Below, one piece after another: positions 45,331-53,412 of a stretch of DNA of 60,641 bases. Where the stretch lies: the NCBI GenBank assembly GCA_009773555.1, contig WSXZ01000057.1:1-60641 (forward strand). The letters are read 5' to 3'. The notes beneath the pieces were generated by a model. It did no database searches. It was not told the DNA's origin and was given only the letters and a program-made list of their open reading frames with translations. Position 1 is the stretch's first letter, and every line of letters starts with the position of its first letter. The DNA is from Methylocystaceae bacterium. GTDB taxonomy: Bacteria; Pseudomonadota; Alphaproteobacteria; Rhizobiales; Beijerinckiaceae. A program made the translations under genes and the position numbers.

Positions 45331-46599
45331 TTACGCGCGCTCGAGCAGCACATGCTTCTTCTTGCCGAGCGAGAGTTTGACGACGCCTTCGCCTTCAAAC
45401 TCGCGCGCGCCGATGATTCCGCGCTCGTCCGTCACCGGCGCATCATTGACGCGCAGCCCGCCGCCCTTGATCTGGCGTCGCGCTTCGCCGGTCGACGCGA
45501 CGAGACCGGCTTTGACGAAGGCCGTCAGCACGCCGAGGCCGGCGGCGATTTCCTCAGCCGAAACGGCGACCTTGGGGAGCGACAGCGCAAGCGCGCCTTC
45601 TTCGAACGTCGTGCGCGCGGTCGCCGCGGCCTCATCCGCCGCCACGCGGCCGTGGATGAGCGCCGTCGCCTCCGTCGCGAGAGTCTTCTTGGCTTCGTTG
45701 ATCTCGGCGCCTTGCAGCGCCGAGAGGCGCGCGATCTCTTCCATCGGCAGGAAGGTGAAGAGTTTTAGGAAGCGGGCGACGTCGGCGTCTTCCGTATTGC
45801 GCCAATACTGCCAATAGTCATAGGGCGACAGCATATCGGCGTTGAGCCAGATGGCGCCGGCGGCGGTCTTGCCCATCTTGGCGCCCGACGCCGTCGTCAG
45901 CAGCGGCGAGGTGAGCGCATAGAGTTGCGGGCAGCCCATGCGTCGTCCGAGATCGAGACCCGTGACGATATTGCCCCACTGGTCCGAGCCGCCCATCTGC
46001 AGCAGCGCGCCGTAGCGCCTGTTGATCTCGACGAAGTCGTACGCCTGCAGGCACATGTAGTTGAACTCGATGAAGGAGAGTTCATGCTCGCGCTCGAGCC
46101 GCAGCTTCACCGAATCCATCGTCAGCATGCGGTTGACGGAGAAGTGGCGGCCGACGTCGCGCAGGAAGTCGATGTAGTTTAAGCCCGCCAGCCAATCGGC
46201 GTTGTCGAGCATCAGCGCGTCGCTGGCGCCGTCGCCGAATGTGAGAAAGCGTTCGAAGACGGTCCGGATCGACGCCTTGTTGGCGTCGATCTGTTCGACG
46301 GTCAAAAGCTTGCGGCTCTCGTCCTTGCCGGAGGGATCGCCGACCCGCGTCGTGCCGCCGCCCATCAGCGGCAACGGCTTGCCGCCGGCGCGCTGCAGCC
46401 AGGCGAGCATCATGATCGGCAGCAGCGAACCCACGTGCAGCGAGGGCGCCGTGCAGTCAAAGCCGATATAGGCGGAGAGCGTCCCGGACCGCGCCTTCTC
46501 GTCGAGGCCCTCGAAATCGGAGCATTGATGAACGAAGCCGCGCTCGATCAGCGCGCGCAGGAAGTCGGATTTTGGGGTGAAATCGCTCGGGGAAGTCAT
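45331..46599 (-). CDS. tyrS: Tyrosyl-tRNA synthetase
   Basis: The product has 422 residues from ATG 46599; seven extra codons upstream are less likely. It shows the class I HIGH-like [38 protein letters not shown], and the KMSKS-type [16 protein letters not shown]-terminal S4 RNA-binding domain ([24 protein letters not shown]) is complete. It charges tRNA-Tyr. It is convergent with the YhdP-like gene, with 9 bases between the two stops. Confidence 0.97.
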   Translation of the reverse strand: MTSPSDFTPKSDFLRALIERGFVHQCSDFEGLDEKARSGTLSAYIGFDCTAPSLHVGSLLPIMMLAWLQRAGGKPLPLMGGGTTRVGDPSGKDESRKLLTVEQIDANKASIRTVFERFLTFGDGASDALMLDNADWLAGLNYIDFLRDVGRHFSVNRMLTMDSVKLRLEREHELSFIEFNYMCLQAYDFVEINRRYGALLQMGGSDQWGNIVTGLDLGRRMGCPQLYALTSPLLTTASGAKMGKTAAGAIWLNADMLSPYDYWQYWRNTEDADVARFLKLFTFLPMEEIARLSALQGAEINEAKKTLATEATALIHGRVAADEAAATARTTFEEGALALSLPKVAVSAEEIAAGLGVLTAFVKAGLVASTGEARRQIKGGGLRVNDAPVTDERGIIGAREFEGEGVVKLSLGKKKHVLLERA

Positions 46600-46675
46600 G
46601 AGGCCGGGTGATAGGCGCAACGCGGCGCCCGCGCAAGCGAGCCCGGCTTGAGAGTTCTGGTTGAAATTAATGGCC

Positions 46676-46692
46676 CCTTACGATATGTAAGG
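46676..46692. promoter_or_regulatory. Operator-like palindrome upstream of the TA pair
   Basis: CCTTAC (46676-46681) and GTAAGG (46687-46692) form a perfect 6-bp inverted repeat with a 5-base centre, 30 bases before the antitoxin ATG. AbrB-type antitoxins bind such palindromes to repress their own operon. The assignment is by position. Confidence 0.55.
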
Positions 46693-46721
46693 AGTTCTAA
46701 CGAGAAGGAGCTTGGCCCCCA

Positions 46722-46961
46722 ATGTCGAAGGCGACCCTAACCAGCAAGGGTCAAATCACTCTGCCCGCCGAAGTACGCCGAGCCTTGCGGGTAGATACTG
46801 GCGACAGTCTGGTTTTCGAACAGACAAGCGGCGACGCCTTTCTCGTTCGCGCCGCCTCTGGAGACATACGACGCCTTAAAGGCGTTGTTCCGGCGCCCGC
46901 GACGCCAGTCACGCTCGAGGCAATGGAAGCGGCGATCCGAAGCCGGGCCAGCGAAAAGTGA
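46722..46961 (+). CDS. AbrB/MazE-type antitoxin
   Basis: The 79-residue protein starts SKATLTSKGQITLPAEVRRALRVDTGDSLVFEQ, a complete SpoVT/AbrB swapped-hairpin DNA-binding domain. The C-terminal part (GDIRRLKGVVPAPATPVTLEAMEAAIRSR) would wrap the toxin. GAAGGAGC precedes the ATG. It overlaps the toxin ORF by GTGA, the usual coupling in type II toxin-antitoxin operons. Confidence 0.88.
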   Translation: MSKATLTSKGQITLPAEVRRALRVDTGDSLVFEQTSGDAFLVRAASGDIRRLKGVVPAPATPVTLEAMEAAIRSRASEK

Positions 46962-47350
46962 TAGCGCTCGATACAAACGTGCTCGTGCGCTACCTCGCCC
47001 AGGACGACCGCGAGCAAGCCAAAGCCGCGACGCGATTTATCGAAGAGGCGCTAACGGCCGGCGATCCAGGGTTCATTTCGGCGATCGTTCTTTGCGAGAT
47101 CATTTGGGTGCTCGAAAGCCGCTATGATCTGAAAAGGACGGACGTTGTTTCGATCATCAAAGCGCTTCTCGATACGCGGCAGATTGTCATCGGCGAGGCA
47201 AACGCCGTGCGTGCGGCGCTGAATCATTCCAGCGTCGATCTTGTCGACGCGATCATTCACGAGGTGGGCAGGTCGCGACAGTGTCAAATGACGGTGACGT
47301 TCGACCGCAAATTCGCCCGACTCGCCGGCGTCGAGTTGCTCGGCCGGTGA
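46958..47350 (+). CDS. vapC: VapC-like PIN-domain toxin
   Basis: The 130-residue PIN ribonuclease starts at GTG 46958 inside the antitoxin stop. It shows IALDTNVLVRYLAQDD (Asp5), CEIIWVLESRYDL with the conserved Glu, VDLVDAIIHEVGRSRQC and TFDRKFARLAGVELL, which supply the acidic Mg2+ site. VapC toxins cut tRNA or rRNA to stop translation until the antitoxin is restored. The set appears intact, so it is probably functional. Confidence 0.9.
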   Translation: MIALDTNVLVRYLAQDDREQAKAATRFIEEALTAGDPGFISAIVLCEIIWVLESRYDLKRTDVVSIIKALLDTRQIVIGEANAVRAALNHSSVDLVDAIIHEVGRSRQCQMTVTFDRKFARLAGVELLGR

Positions 47351-47380
47351 GCGGTCCGCGGCCCTAATGATGGGCGCGAT

Positions 47381-47507
47381 CCGCCCCCTCTCCCGCGAAG
47401 CGGGGGAGGGTTGGGAGGGGTCGGTGTTTCTTGCTTGTCGGCGAGCGCTTCTTGCCCCCTTCCGGCGCTTCGCGCCACCTTCCCCCGCTAAAGCGGGAGA
47501 AGGGAGA
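47381..47507. repeat. Intergenic palindromic repeat, family D
   Basis: Two hairpins lie here. One pairs CCCCTCTCCCGC with GCGGGGGAGGG (about 47385-47410), and the other pairs CCTTCCCCCGC with GCGGGAGAAGG (about 47478-47503). Between them is a third palindrome, GGCGCTTCGCGCC. This 'CCCTCTCCCGC...GGGGGAGGG' element is a common dispersed repeat in related genomes. It occupies the gap between vapC and the MBOAT gene; the rest of that 300-base gap holds no gene. Confidence 0.65.
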
Positions 47508-47653
47508 GGCGCCGCCGCGCCTACCGACAGGAATTAAAGAATTCATAGAGACCGTCCCCGTGGCGGGCCGCTTTCTTGCCCCGCTGCGGGGCTTTTGGTA
47601 GAAGCCGCAGGCCTTCGCGCTCGCGCCAGCGCGCTGAGTAACGCAGGACAATC

Positions 47654-49183
47654 ATGCTTTTCTACGAGCCGCTGTTCCTGTTTCTGTTCGGCCCGGCGGT
47701 TTACCTCCTGTATCTCTTCTTTGGAGAAGTCCGCGCGCGGCGGGCCGTCATCCTCTTTGCGGCAAGCGTCGTCTTTTACGCCTGGAGCGAGCCGGTCTTC
47801 ATCCTCCTTGTCTTCGCGTCGGTCGGGCTCGACCTTTACGTGGGGCAGAAGATCGCCGCTCTTTCTGTCGGCGGCGTCATTCCCGACGCTTCGCATAAGC
47901 GAAGCGTCCGGGAATCCAGACTTGCGAGCGAGGCTGTGATTGCTCTGGATTCCCCGTCAGGCCTGCGGCCTGCCGGGAATGACATGCGCAAGCTCTGGCT
48001 CGCGCTCGGCGTCGTCGCCAATCTCGCGATCCTCGTCTATTACAAATATACGGGTTTTCTCGCGCTCAATGTCGACGCGCTGCTGAAGGCGTTGACGCTG
48101 CCGGGAATCAACATCCCGCAGATCGCGCTGCCGATCGGCGTCAGCTTCATCGTCTTTGAAAAGATCACCTATCTCGTCGACGTCTATCGCGGCGTCACGG
48201 CGCCGGCGCGTAGTTCGCTGCTTTACGGGCTTTACGTCTTTTTCTTTCCCAAGCTCCTCGCCGGCCCGATCATCAAATATCACGACATCGCGCGCCAGTT
48301 CGAGGCGATGCCGCACGCCGACGTCGACGACTTTATCGTGGGCTTTTCCCGCTTCATGCTCGGCGTCGTGAAGAAGCTGCTCTTCGCCGATACGCTTGCG
48401 AGCGGCGCGGATCTGATCTTCGCGCATGACGTTAGCTCCCTTGGCTTTGCGGAGGCCTGGGCGGGCGTGCTGTTCTTCACCTTCCAGATCTATTTCGATT
48501 TCTCGGGCTATTCCGACATGGCGATTGGGCTCGCGCGCATGTTCGGCTTTCGCCTGCTTGAAAATTTCAACATGCCCTATGTCGCGACGAGCATCACCGA
48601 TTTCTGGCGGCGCTGGCATATTTCTCTCACCAGCTGGATTCGCGAATATTTATATTTCCCGCTCGGCGGCAATCGGCGCGGCGAAGCGCGCACCTACCTC
48701 AATCTGTGGATCTGCTTCTTCGCTTCGGGGATTTGGCACGGCGCGGCTTGGACCTATATCGCTTGGGGCGCCTATAACGGCGTGTTCCTCGTGCTCGACC
48801 GGCTCTTTCTGGTCAATCGCCTGCAGCGCTTGCCGGACTGGCTCTCCAACATCATCGCGATGGTCATCGTGATCGTCGGCTGGACATTCTTTCGCGCGAC
48901 CTCTTTGTCGCAAGCCGGCGCGCTGCTGGCGTTGATGGCGACTCCCTGGGCGCACGCCAGCGCGCCGATCGCCATTCCCGAGGAATATATTGTCGTGGCT
49001 CTGGTCGCAGGAGCGATTTGCGTCGCGCAGCGCCTGTCGCTTTACGTCAAGGACTTCAATTGGGGAAGCGCGGCGCAGCGCTACGCATTGGCGTCGAACA
49101 GCGCGCTTTCCATGCTCTTCCTTGCGGCGTTGGCGAAGGGACTTGCCGATCCCTTCAAGCCGTTCATCTACTTCCGGTTTTGA
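47654..49183 (+). CDS. MBOAT O-acyltransferase (AlgI/PatA-like) with in-frame repeat insertion
   Basis: The 509-residue membrane protein shows the MBOAT core: LPIGVSFIVFEKITYLVDVYRG, FFPKLLAGPIIKYHDIARQF, YFDFSGYSDMAIGLARMFGFRLLENFNMPYVATSITDFWRRWHISLTSWIREYLYFPLGGNRRG and ASGIWHGAAWTYIAWGAYNG with the catalytic His. AlgI-type proteins pass acetyl groups across the membrane to an AlgJ/X-type partner that acetylates an exopolysaccharide; the next gene fits that role. Residues 75-110 (VIPDASHKRSVRES...PAGND) are not family sequence but the translation of repeat C. The insertion is exactly 36 codons and falls in a loop between membrane segments. Confidence 0.9.
   Translation: MLFYEPLFLFLFGPAVYLLYLFFGEVRARRAVILFAASVVFYAWSEPVFILLVFASVGLDLYVGQKIAALSVGGVIPDASHKRSVRESRLASEAVIALDSPSGLRPAGNDMRKLWLALGVVANLAILVYYKYTGFLALNVDALLKALTLPGINIPQIALPIGVSFIVFEKITYLVDVYRGVTAPARSSLLYGLYVFFFPKLLAGPIIKYHDIARQFEAMPHADVDDFIVGFSRFMLGVVKKLLFADTLASGADLIFAHDVSSLGFAEAWAGVLFFTFQIYFDFSGYSDMAIGLARMFGFRLLENFNMPYVATSITDFWRRWHISLTSWIREYLYFPLGGNRRGEARTYLNLWICFFASGIWHGAAWTYIAWGAYNGVFLVLDRLFLVNRLQRLPDWLSNIIAMVIVIVGWTFFRATSLSQAGALLALMATPWAHASAPIAIPEEYIVVALVAGAICVAQRLSLYVKDFNWGSAAQRYALASNSALSMLFLAALAKGLADPFKPFIYFRF
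47876..47983. repeat. Family C palindromic repeat, copy 2, inside the MBOAT gene
   Basis: GTCATTCCCG at 47876-47885 pairs with CGGGAATGAC at 47974-47983, with GGGAATCCAGA and TCTGGATTCCC inside. It matches the copy at 11934-12029 in both arms. Its 108 bases are a multiple of three and contain no stop in the gene's frame. Confidence 0.85.
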
Positions 49184-49207
49184 ATCGGATGAGCGATTTT
49201 AGCCGAA

Positions 49208-50494
49208 ATGGATAAGCGCATCGAGAAACATGAGGCGGAATTTGGAGCGCCGTTGCAGTCGCGCGTTCGGGCTCAGGGCGTCATCGCCTTTTTGAAGTCG
49301 CTGACGCTTGCGCGTCTGCCGATTTTCGGTTGCGCGGGCTTCATCGCATTTTTGTTCCTCGCCAATCTGTGGAATTTCGCCGTCGAAGGCGATTGGCCGA
49401 AGCTGCGCATCCGCAGCGCCTGGCCGCTTTACGGCGTCGCGAAGCCAAAGCCCGCGTCCTGGACGTTCGACGCCTTCCTGTCAGGAGAAACGCAAAAGGC
49501 GGTCTCCATCAATCTCGGCCGAATGTCGCCGGTGTTTCCGATCTCCGTGCGCGCGAAAAATCAGCTGGTCTATTCGCTGTTCGGCGGCTCGGCCGCGCCC
49601 GGAGTCGTGATCGGCCGCAATGGCCAACTCTATGAGCAGTTCTACATCGACGAATTTTGCGCACGCGACGGCGCCTTCGATTCCGCGCGGCTCGGCGCGT
49701 GGTCTTCGACGCTGCGCGACATTCAGGAGATGGCGCAAGGCCGCGGCAAGAGCTTCGTCTATCTCATCTCGCCCTCGAAGGCGGCGCGCTACCCGGAAGA
49801 TCTGCCAAAGTCCGCGCCTTGCGCCCTGCGCGCGACGGCGATGCCGGAGAAGCTTGCGCCTTACCGTGCGACGCTCGATGAAGCTCACATGCGCTATGTG
49901 GACGGCCCGGCGCTCATCGCGGCCGAGAAACTTAAGCAACCGATACCGCTTTTTCCGCGTGGCGGCACGCATTGGAACAGCGTCGGCGGCGCGCTCGCCA
50001 TGCGTGAAGCGACACGCGCGCTGCCCGCTTCTCCTATCGGCGTGCTGGCTTTTTCGTCTGCGCCGGCGCCAGAAGCCCTAGGCACCGACCGCGACCTGCT
50101 GGATCTCCTCAATCTCTTATCGCCGGACGCGCATTACCCCACGGCGGCGATCGGCCGGGCAGGGGAGAAGGGCGATTGCGCACGCCCGCCGCGGTTGCTC
50201 GCGCTGGGCGGCAGCTTCCTGCATGAAGTTCTGGCGGCGGCGACCCTCGCGCCCTGTCCGCCTCAAATCGATTATTGGTTCTATATGCGGACCGAGGACA
50301 ACGCTGTCGAACTTGGCCATTACCGACGCGCGCCGGGCGACGCCTCGAACGGCGAACGGCTGCCGGCCACGACAGAGGAACTCGATGAGAACCTCGCGGG
50401 CGCCGATGTCATCCTGCTCGAAGAAAATGAATCGAGCATCGCCACGACGAAGCAGGTTGGGCATCTCGCCGAGGCGCTGCGCCGCGTACCCTAA
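49208..50494 (+). CDS. AlgX/AlgJ-like SGNH polysaccharide O-acetyltransferase
   Basis: The 428-residue protein has one membrane anchor (residues 37-53, LPIFGCAGFIAFLFLAN) and a periplasmic SGNH-like domain. FVYLISPSKAARYPEDLP and the catalytic-His motif FPRGGTHWNSVGGALAMREA match the AlgJ/AlgX 'DHHW' family, and LLALGGSFLHEVLAAA holds the probable nucleophile Ser. It would take acetyl groups from the MBOAT protein upstream and place them on a cell-surface polysaccharide. No polymer synthesis genes are in the window. It lies 24 bases after the MBOAT gene. Confidence 0.82.
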   Translation: MDKRIEKHEAEFGAPLQSRVRAQGVIAFLKSLTLARLPIFGCAGFIAFLFLANLWNFAVEGDWPKLRIRSAWPLYGVAKPKPASWTFDAFLSGETQKAVSINLGRMSPVFPISVRAKNQLVYSLFGGSAAPGVVIGRNGQLYEQFYIDEFCARDGAFDSARLGAWSSTLRDIQEMAQGRGKSFVYLISPSKAARYPEDLPKSAPCALRATAMPEKLAPYRATLDEAHMRYVDGPALIAAEKLKQPIPLFPRGGTHWNSVGGALAMREATRALPASPIGVLAFSSAPAPEALGTDRDLLDLLNLLSPDAHYPTAAIGRAGEKGDCARPPRLLALGGSFLHEVLAAATLAPCPPQIDYWFYMRTEDNAVELGHYRRAPGDASNGERLPATTEELDENLAGADVILLEENESSIATTKQVGHLAEALRRVP

Positions 50495-50503
50495 TCGCGC
50501 GGC

Positions 50504-51341
50504 TCACGCCGCCTGCGAGGGATCGTCCCAATAGCCCTCGGAACGGGCGATCCTCGCGTATTCAGCATGCACCAGCGCAGGGGTGTAGAGCCGCTCCAGT
50601 CGGCGCACGACGAAATGGCCGCGCGCGAGGCTCTGGAAGTGTTCGGTGAACGCGACATTGATCGCCGCGCCGCTGATCGCGCCGATGATCGGGACAGCCT
50701 GCGCCGCGGTCTTTTGCGACACGACCATGCCGAAGCGCGCGGCAACCGCGCCGATCAGACGCGCCAAAGCGGGCGCCGCGTCGCTGGAGATCTGACGGAC
50801 AGTCATAAAACGGGCGGCGTCGGACACGGATTTCGCGAGAAGCGCGCGGAGCGCGAGATAGCCGCCTTCCAGAATATTGTCCCCGGCGGAAGGGCCGCCC
50901 AGCGCAAAAACTTCGAGGCAGGCGAGGGCGGCGCCCGGGTGGCGCAGGTCCTCTCCCTCGGCCTGCGCAATTTCCGCGATCGAGCGCAGGATGATCGTCG
51001 TCGACACCGGCAATTCGATCGGCAGGCTCGCGAGGCCCACGGCGCCGCCGACGCCTCCCGACAGGGCCGCGAGACGACGGTGAATGCGTATGGTGTCCTT
51101 CGCCGGCTGCGCGTCGAGGCTCGCCAAGGCTATCTTCATCGCCGCGGCGAGCGCCTTTTGCGTCGCCGAGGCGACCGTCGCCTGCAGTCGCCAATCCGGC
51201 AAGCCGCGTCGCAAAACTCTGTCTTTCCAGCGCCGCGACGGCGGCGCGTAGCGCTTCGACGTCGGACTGGGAAAGGCCCTGGTCCACGAGAACGGGAAGC
51301 GGATAGGAGTTCGCCACGGGATCCTCGGTTCTTGAGATCAT
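50504..51341 (-). pseudogene. EcsC-family protein, frameshifted with a short deletion
   Basis: The N-terminal frame starts at ATG 51341 and reads LVDQGLSQSDVEALRAAVAALERQSFATRLAGLA. It then leaves family sequence near 51185. The C-terminal frame picks up at LQATVASATQKALAAAMKIALASL and runs through GGVGGAVGLASLPIELPVSTTIILRSIAEIAQAEGEDL to the stop at 50504. Between the two the family has about 20 further residues, so some tens of bases are missing and the frame is broken. EcsC proteins are membrane-associated and their role is poorly known. The intact C-terminal ORF could be made from an internal start but would lack the N-terminal helix. Confidence 0.75.
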
Positions 51342-51547
51342 CTTTAGAAATCGGACTCTTCCGCGTCCTTTGCAAGCGCGGCAAGGTGTGGCGAAGCAGC
51401 AGGCGGCGCAACGCTCGTGCGCCCGCGCAGGCTAAATCGCTGTCTGGAGCGGCGCTGTTGCATTTTGGCGCTTGTCCTGTACTGCAAGGCGTGCATTTGC
51501 GGCTTCCGCTCAGGCGGGGATGCCGCAGATCAAAAAAGGAGAACTAA

Positions 51548-52057
51548 ATGCGGAAATTTGGATTGGGTCGCGCGCTGAGCGGCGTTTTCGCTCTGGCCCT
51601 GCTGGCGCCGGCGAGCGCCTTCGCGGGCGACCGCATCGGCTCCTTGCAGTGCCGGCTGCTCGGCAATGGCATCAGCGTTTTGGTCGAAAATCAGCAGATC
51701 GATTGTATTTATCGCGATGACGCCGAAGGCGGTGTTCCTGCTCATTATGTCGGCGCGCTCACCAAGGTCGGCGCCAATGTGACGATCAACGGTCCTGGCG
51801 AGCTCGCATGGGGCGTCGTCTCCGCCACGAGTCACATCGGACCGGGCGCGCTCGCGGGCGCCTATTATGGCCCTGGCTTCTCAGCCAAAGTTTTGGTTGG
51901 CGGCGGCGGCGCGGCGCTCGTCGGCGGATCCAACTCCGGCGTCGGTTGGACGGCTGGCGTCGAGCGCTTGACGCTCGCTTACGTCCCGCCGCCGGCGCCC
52001 ATGCTGCGCCGCCATCACCTCCACCATCATCACCATTATCACCACCATCACGGCTAA
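51548..52057 (+). CDS. DUF992-type secreted protein with His-rich tail
   Basis: The 169-residue protein starts after a very good AAAAAAGGAGA site. A signal peptide ends at AFA-GDRIG. The domain reads GSLQCRLLGNGISVLVENQQIDCIYR, HYVGALTKVGANVTINGPGELAWGVVSATSHIGPGALAGAYYG and GGAALVGGSNSGVGW, matching DUF992. The last 14 residues are mostly His (HHLHHHHHYHHHHG) and could bind Ni, Zn or Cu. The function is unknown; it is probably periplasmic or outer-membrane associated. Confidence 0.8.
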   Translation: MRKFGLGRALSGVFALALLAPASAFAGDRIGSLQCRLLGNGISVLVENQQIDCIYRDDAEGGVPAHYVGALTKVGANVTINGPGELAWGVVSATSHIGPGALAGAYYGPGFSAKVLVGGGGAALVGGSNSGVGWTAGVERLTLAYVPPPAPMLRRHHLHHHHHYHHHHG

Positions 52058-52078
52058 GCCTTCGGCGTAAACCTCGCC

Positions 52079-52816
52079 TTAGGCAGGCGCGGAGAAGCTC
52101 AGCAGCCGGTCGGTAGGGAAATCATAAAGCCTCGCGCTCTCGCGCCATTCCGGCGCCAGCGGCGCGAGGCATTTTTTTGCGAATTCTTCTGGCGTTTTGA
52201 GCGTCATCGGATCTTCGCCCGGCATCGCCTGAGCGCGCATGCGGGTGCGCAGCGGACCCGGATTGGCGAGCATGACGGTGACGCCGTCGCCAGCGCTTTC
52301 AGACGCATAGGTGCGGGCCATCGCCTCGAGGGCCGCCTTCGAGACCGCATAAGGGCCCCAGAACGGCTTCATTGTCTCGCGATGCGCCGCCCCTGAGGTG
52401 ATGAAGAGGACGCGTCCGGCGCCTGACGCGCGCAGGAGCGGATCAAGTGAGCGGACGAGCCGCCAGTTTGCGGTGACGTTGACCGCCATAACGCGGCTCC
52501 AGTCCTTCGGATCGACGTGGGCGAGCGGCGACAGAGGTCCCAGAATCCCCGCGTTGCCAACGAAGACGTCGAGCTTGCCCCAGCGTTCGAACAGCGCCGC
52601 CCCGAGACGGTCGAGCGCGTCGAAGTCGGCAAGATCGCAGGGAACGAGCGTCGCTTGCCCGCCCTGCGCGCGGATTTCATCGTCGAGTTCTTCGAGCGCG
52701 CCCTGCGTGCGCGCCAGAGCCACGACATGCGCGCCGTCGCGGGCGAGTTCGAGCGCCAGGGCGCGTCCAATGCCGCGCGAGGCGCCGGTGACAAGTGCGA
52801 TGCGGTCGGGCTTCAC
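52079..52816 (-). CDS. SDR-family oxidoreductase
   Basis: The 245-residue protein starts at GTG 52816 and shows the classical short-chain dehydrogenase pattern: ALVTGASRGIGRALALELARDGAHVVALAR (TGxxxGIG cofactor site), LDVFVGNAGILG (NAG), a catalytic Ser in LFITSGAAH, and YAVSKAAL (YxxxK). It likely uses NADP; the substrate is unknown. The start overlaps the Uma2 stop by GTGA. SDR genes of this type sit next to purF in many Hyphomicrobiales. Confidence 0.9.
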   Translation of the reverse strand: MKPDRIALVTGASRGIGRALALELARDGAHVVALARTQGALEELDDEIRAQGGQATLVPCDLADFDALDRLGAALFERWGKLDVFVGNAGILGPLSPLAHVDPKDWSRVMAVNVTANWRLVRSLDPLLRASGAGRVLFITSGAAHRETMKPFWGPYAVSKAALEAMARTYASESAGDGVTVMLANPGPLRTRMRAQAMPGEDPMTLKTPEEFAKKCLAPLAPEWRESARLYDFPTDRLLSFSAPA

Positions 52817-53373
52817 GCAGGGATCTCTGGAATTATCTCGTCAACAGCGACGTCCAGGCCTGGAGGATCGAGCGTCATGCGGCCTTCCTTGACGATACCG
52901 ACGACGATCTGATCGGCTTGCCGGCGATAGTGCAAGATCAGCCGTCGGCTAAGATCTACGACGAGATAATGCATGACGCTCGCGAGCCGAAAATAATCGC
53001 TGAGCTTTGAATTCTTGTCGAAGCTCCGAGAAGAGGGCGAGATGACTTCGACGATGACGATGGGCGTAGGCGCCAGGAGAGAATCGGCGGGCACAGGATC
53101 GCCGCAATTGACCAGTGCGTCGGGTTCGTAAACGGTATGATCGTCGATCTTTACGCCGAGCCCGTCGACAAATGCTTCGCACGGCGCCCCTACGCGCGCG
53201 ATTGCATCGGCCAGCGCGCGCCAAATTCGGGCCTTAGCGGCGACATGCTCCGCGCGTTCCGGCGCCATAGCGAAGGTTTCGCCGCGAAACAGCTCATAGC
53301 GGCCCTTCTCCTGAGATTGGGCCCAGGCGAGAAATTCCGTTGCGTCGATGCGTCTCTGGGCCGTTGCGCTCAT
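52813..53373 (-). CDS. Uma2-family putative endonuclease (DUF820)
   Basis: The 186-residue protein begins TEFLAWAQSQEKGRYELFRGETFAMAPE and has the restriction-like core YEPDALVNCGD...PTPIVIVEVISPSSRSFDKNSKLSDYFRLASVMHYLVVDLSRRLILHY. The spaced Asp, Glu and Lys fit the PD-(D/E)XK fold. Its role is unproven; the family is abundant in cyanobacteria and scattered elsewhere, and may derive from mobile DNA. It is inserted between purF and the SDR gene, which are often adjacent, and is translationally coupled to the latter. Confidence 0.85.
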   Translation of the reverse strand: MSATAQRRIDATEFLAWAQSQEKGRYELFRGETFAMAPERAEHVAAKARIWRALADAIARVGAPCEAFVDGLGVKIDDHTVYEPDALVNCGDPVPADSLLAPTPIVIVEVISPSSRSFDKNSKLSDYFRLASVMHYLVVDLSRRLILHYRRQADQIVVGIVKEGRMTLDPPGLDVAVDEIIPEIPA

Positions 53374-53412
53374 GGCCTCTCATAGCACGCGGATCTCGCG
53401 TCGGCCCGCCTC

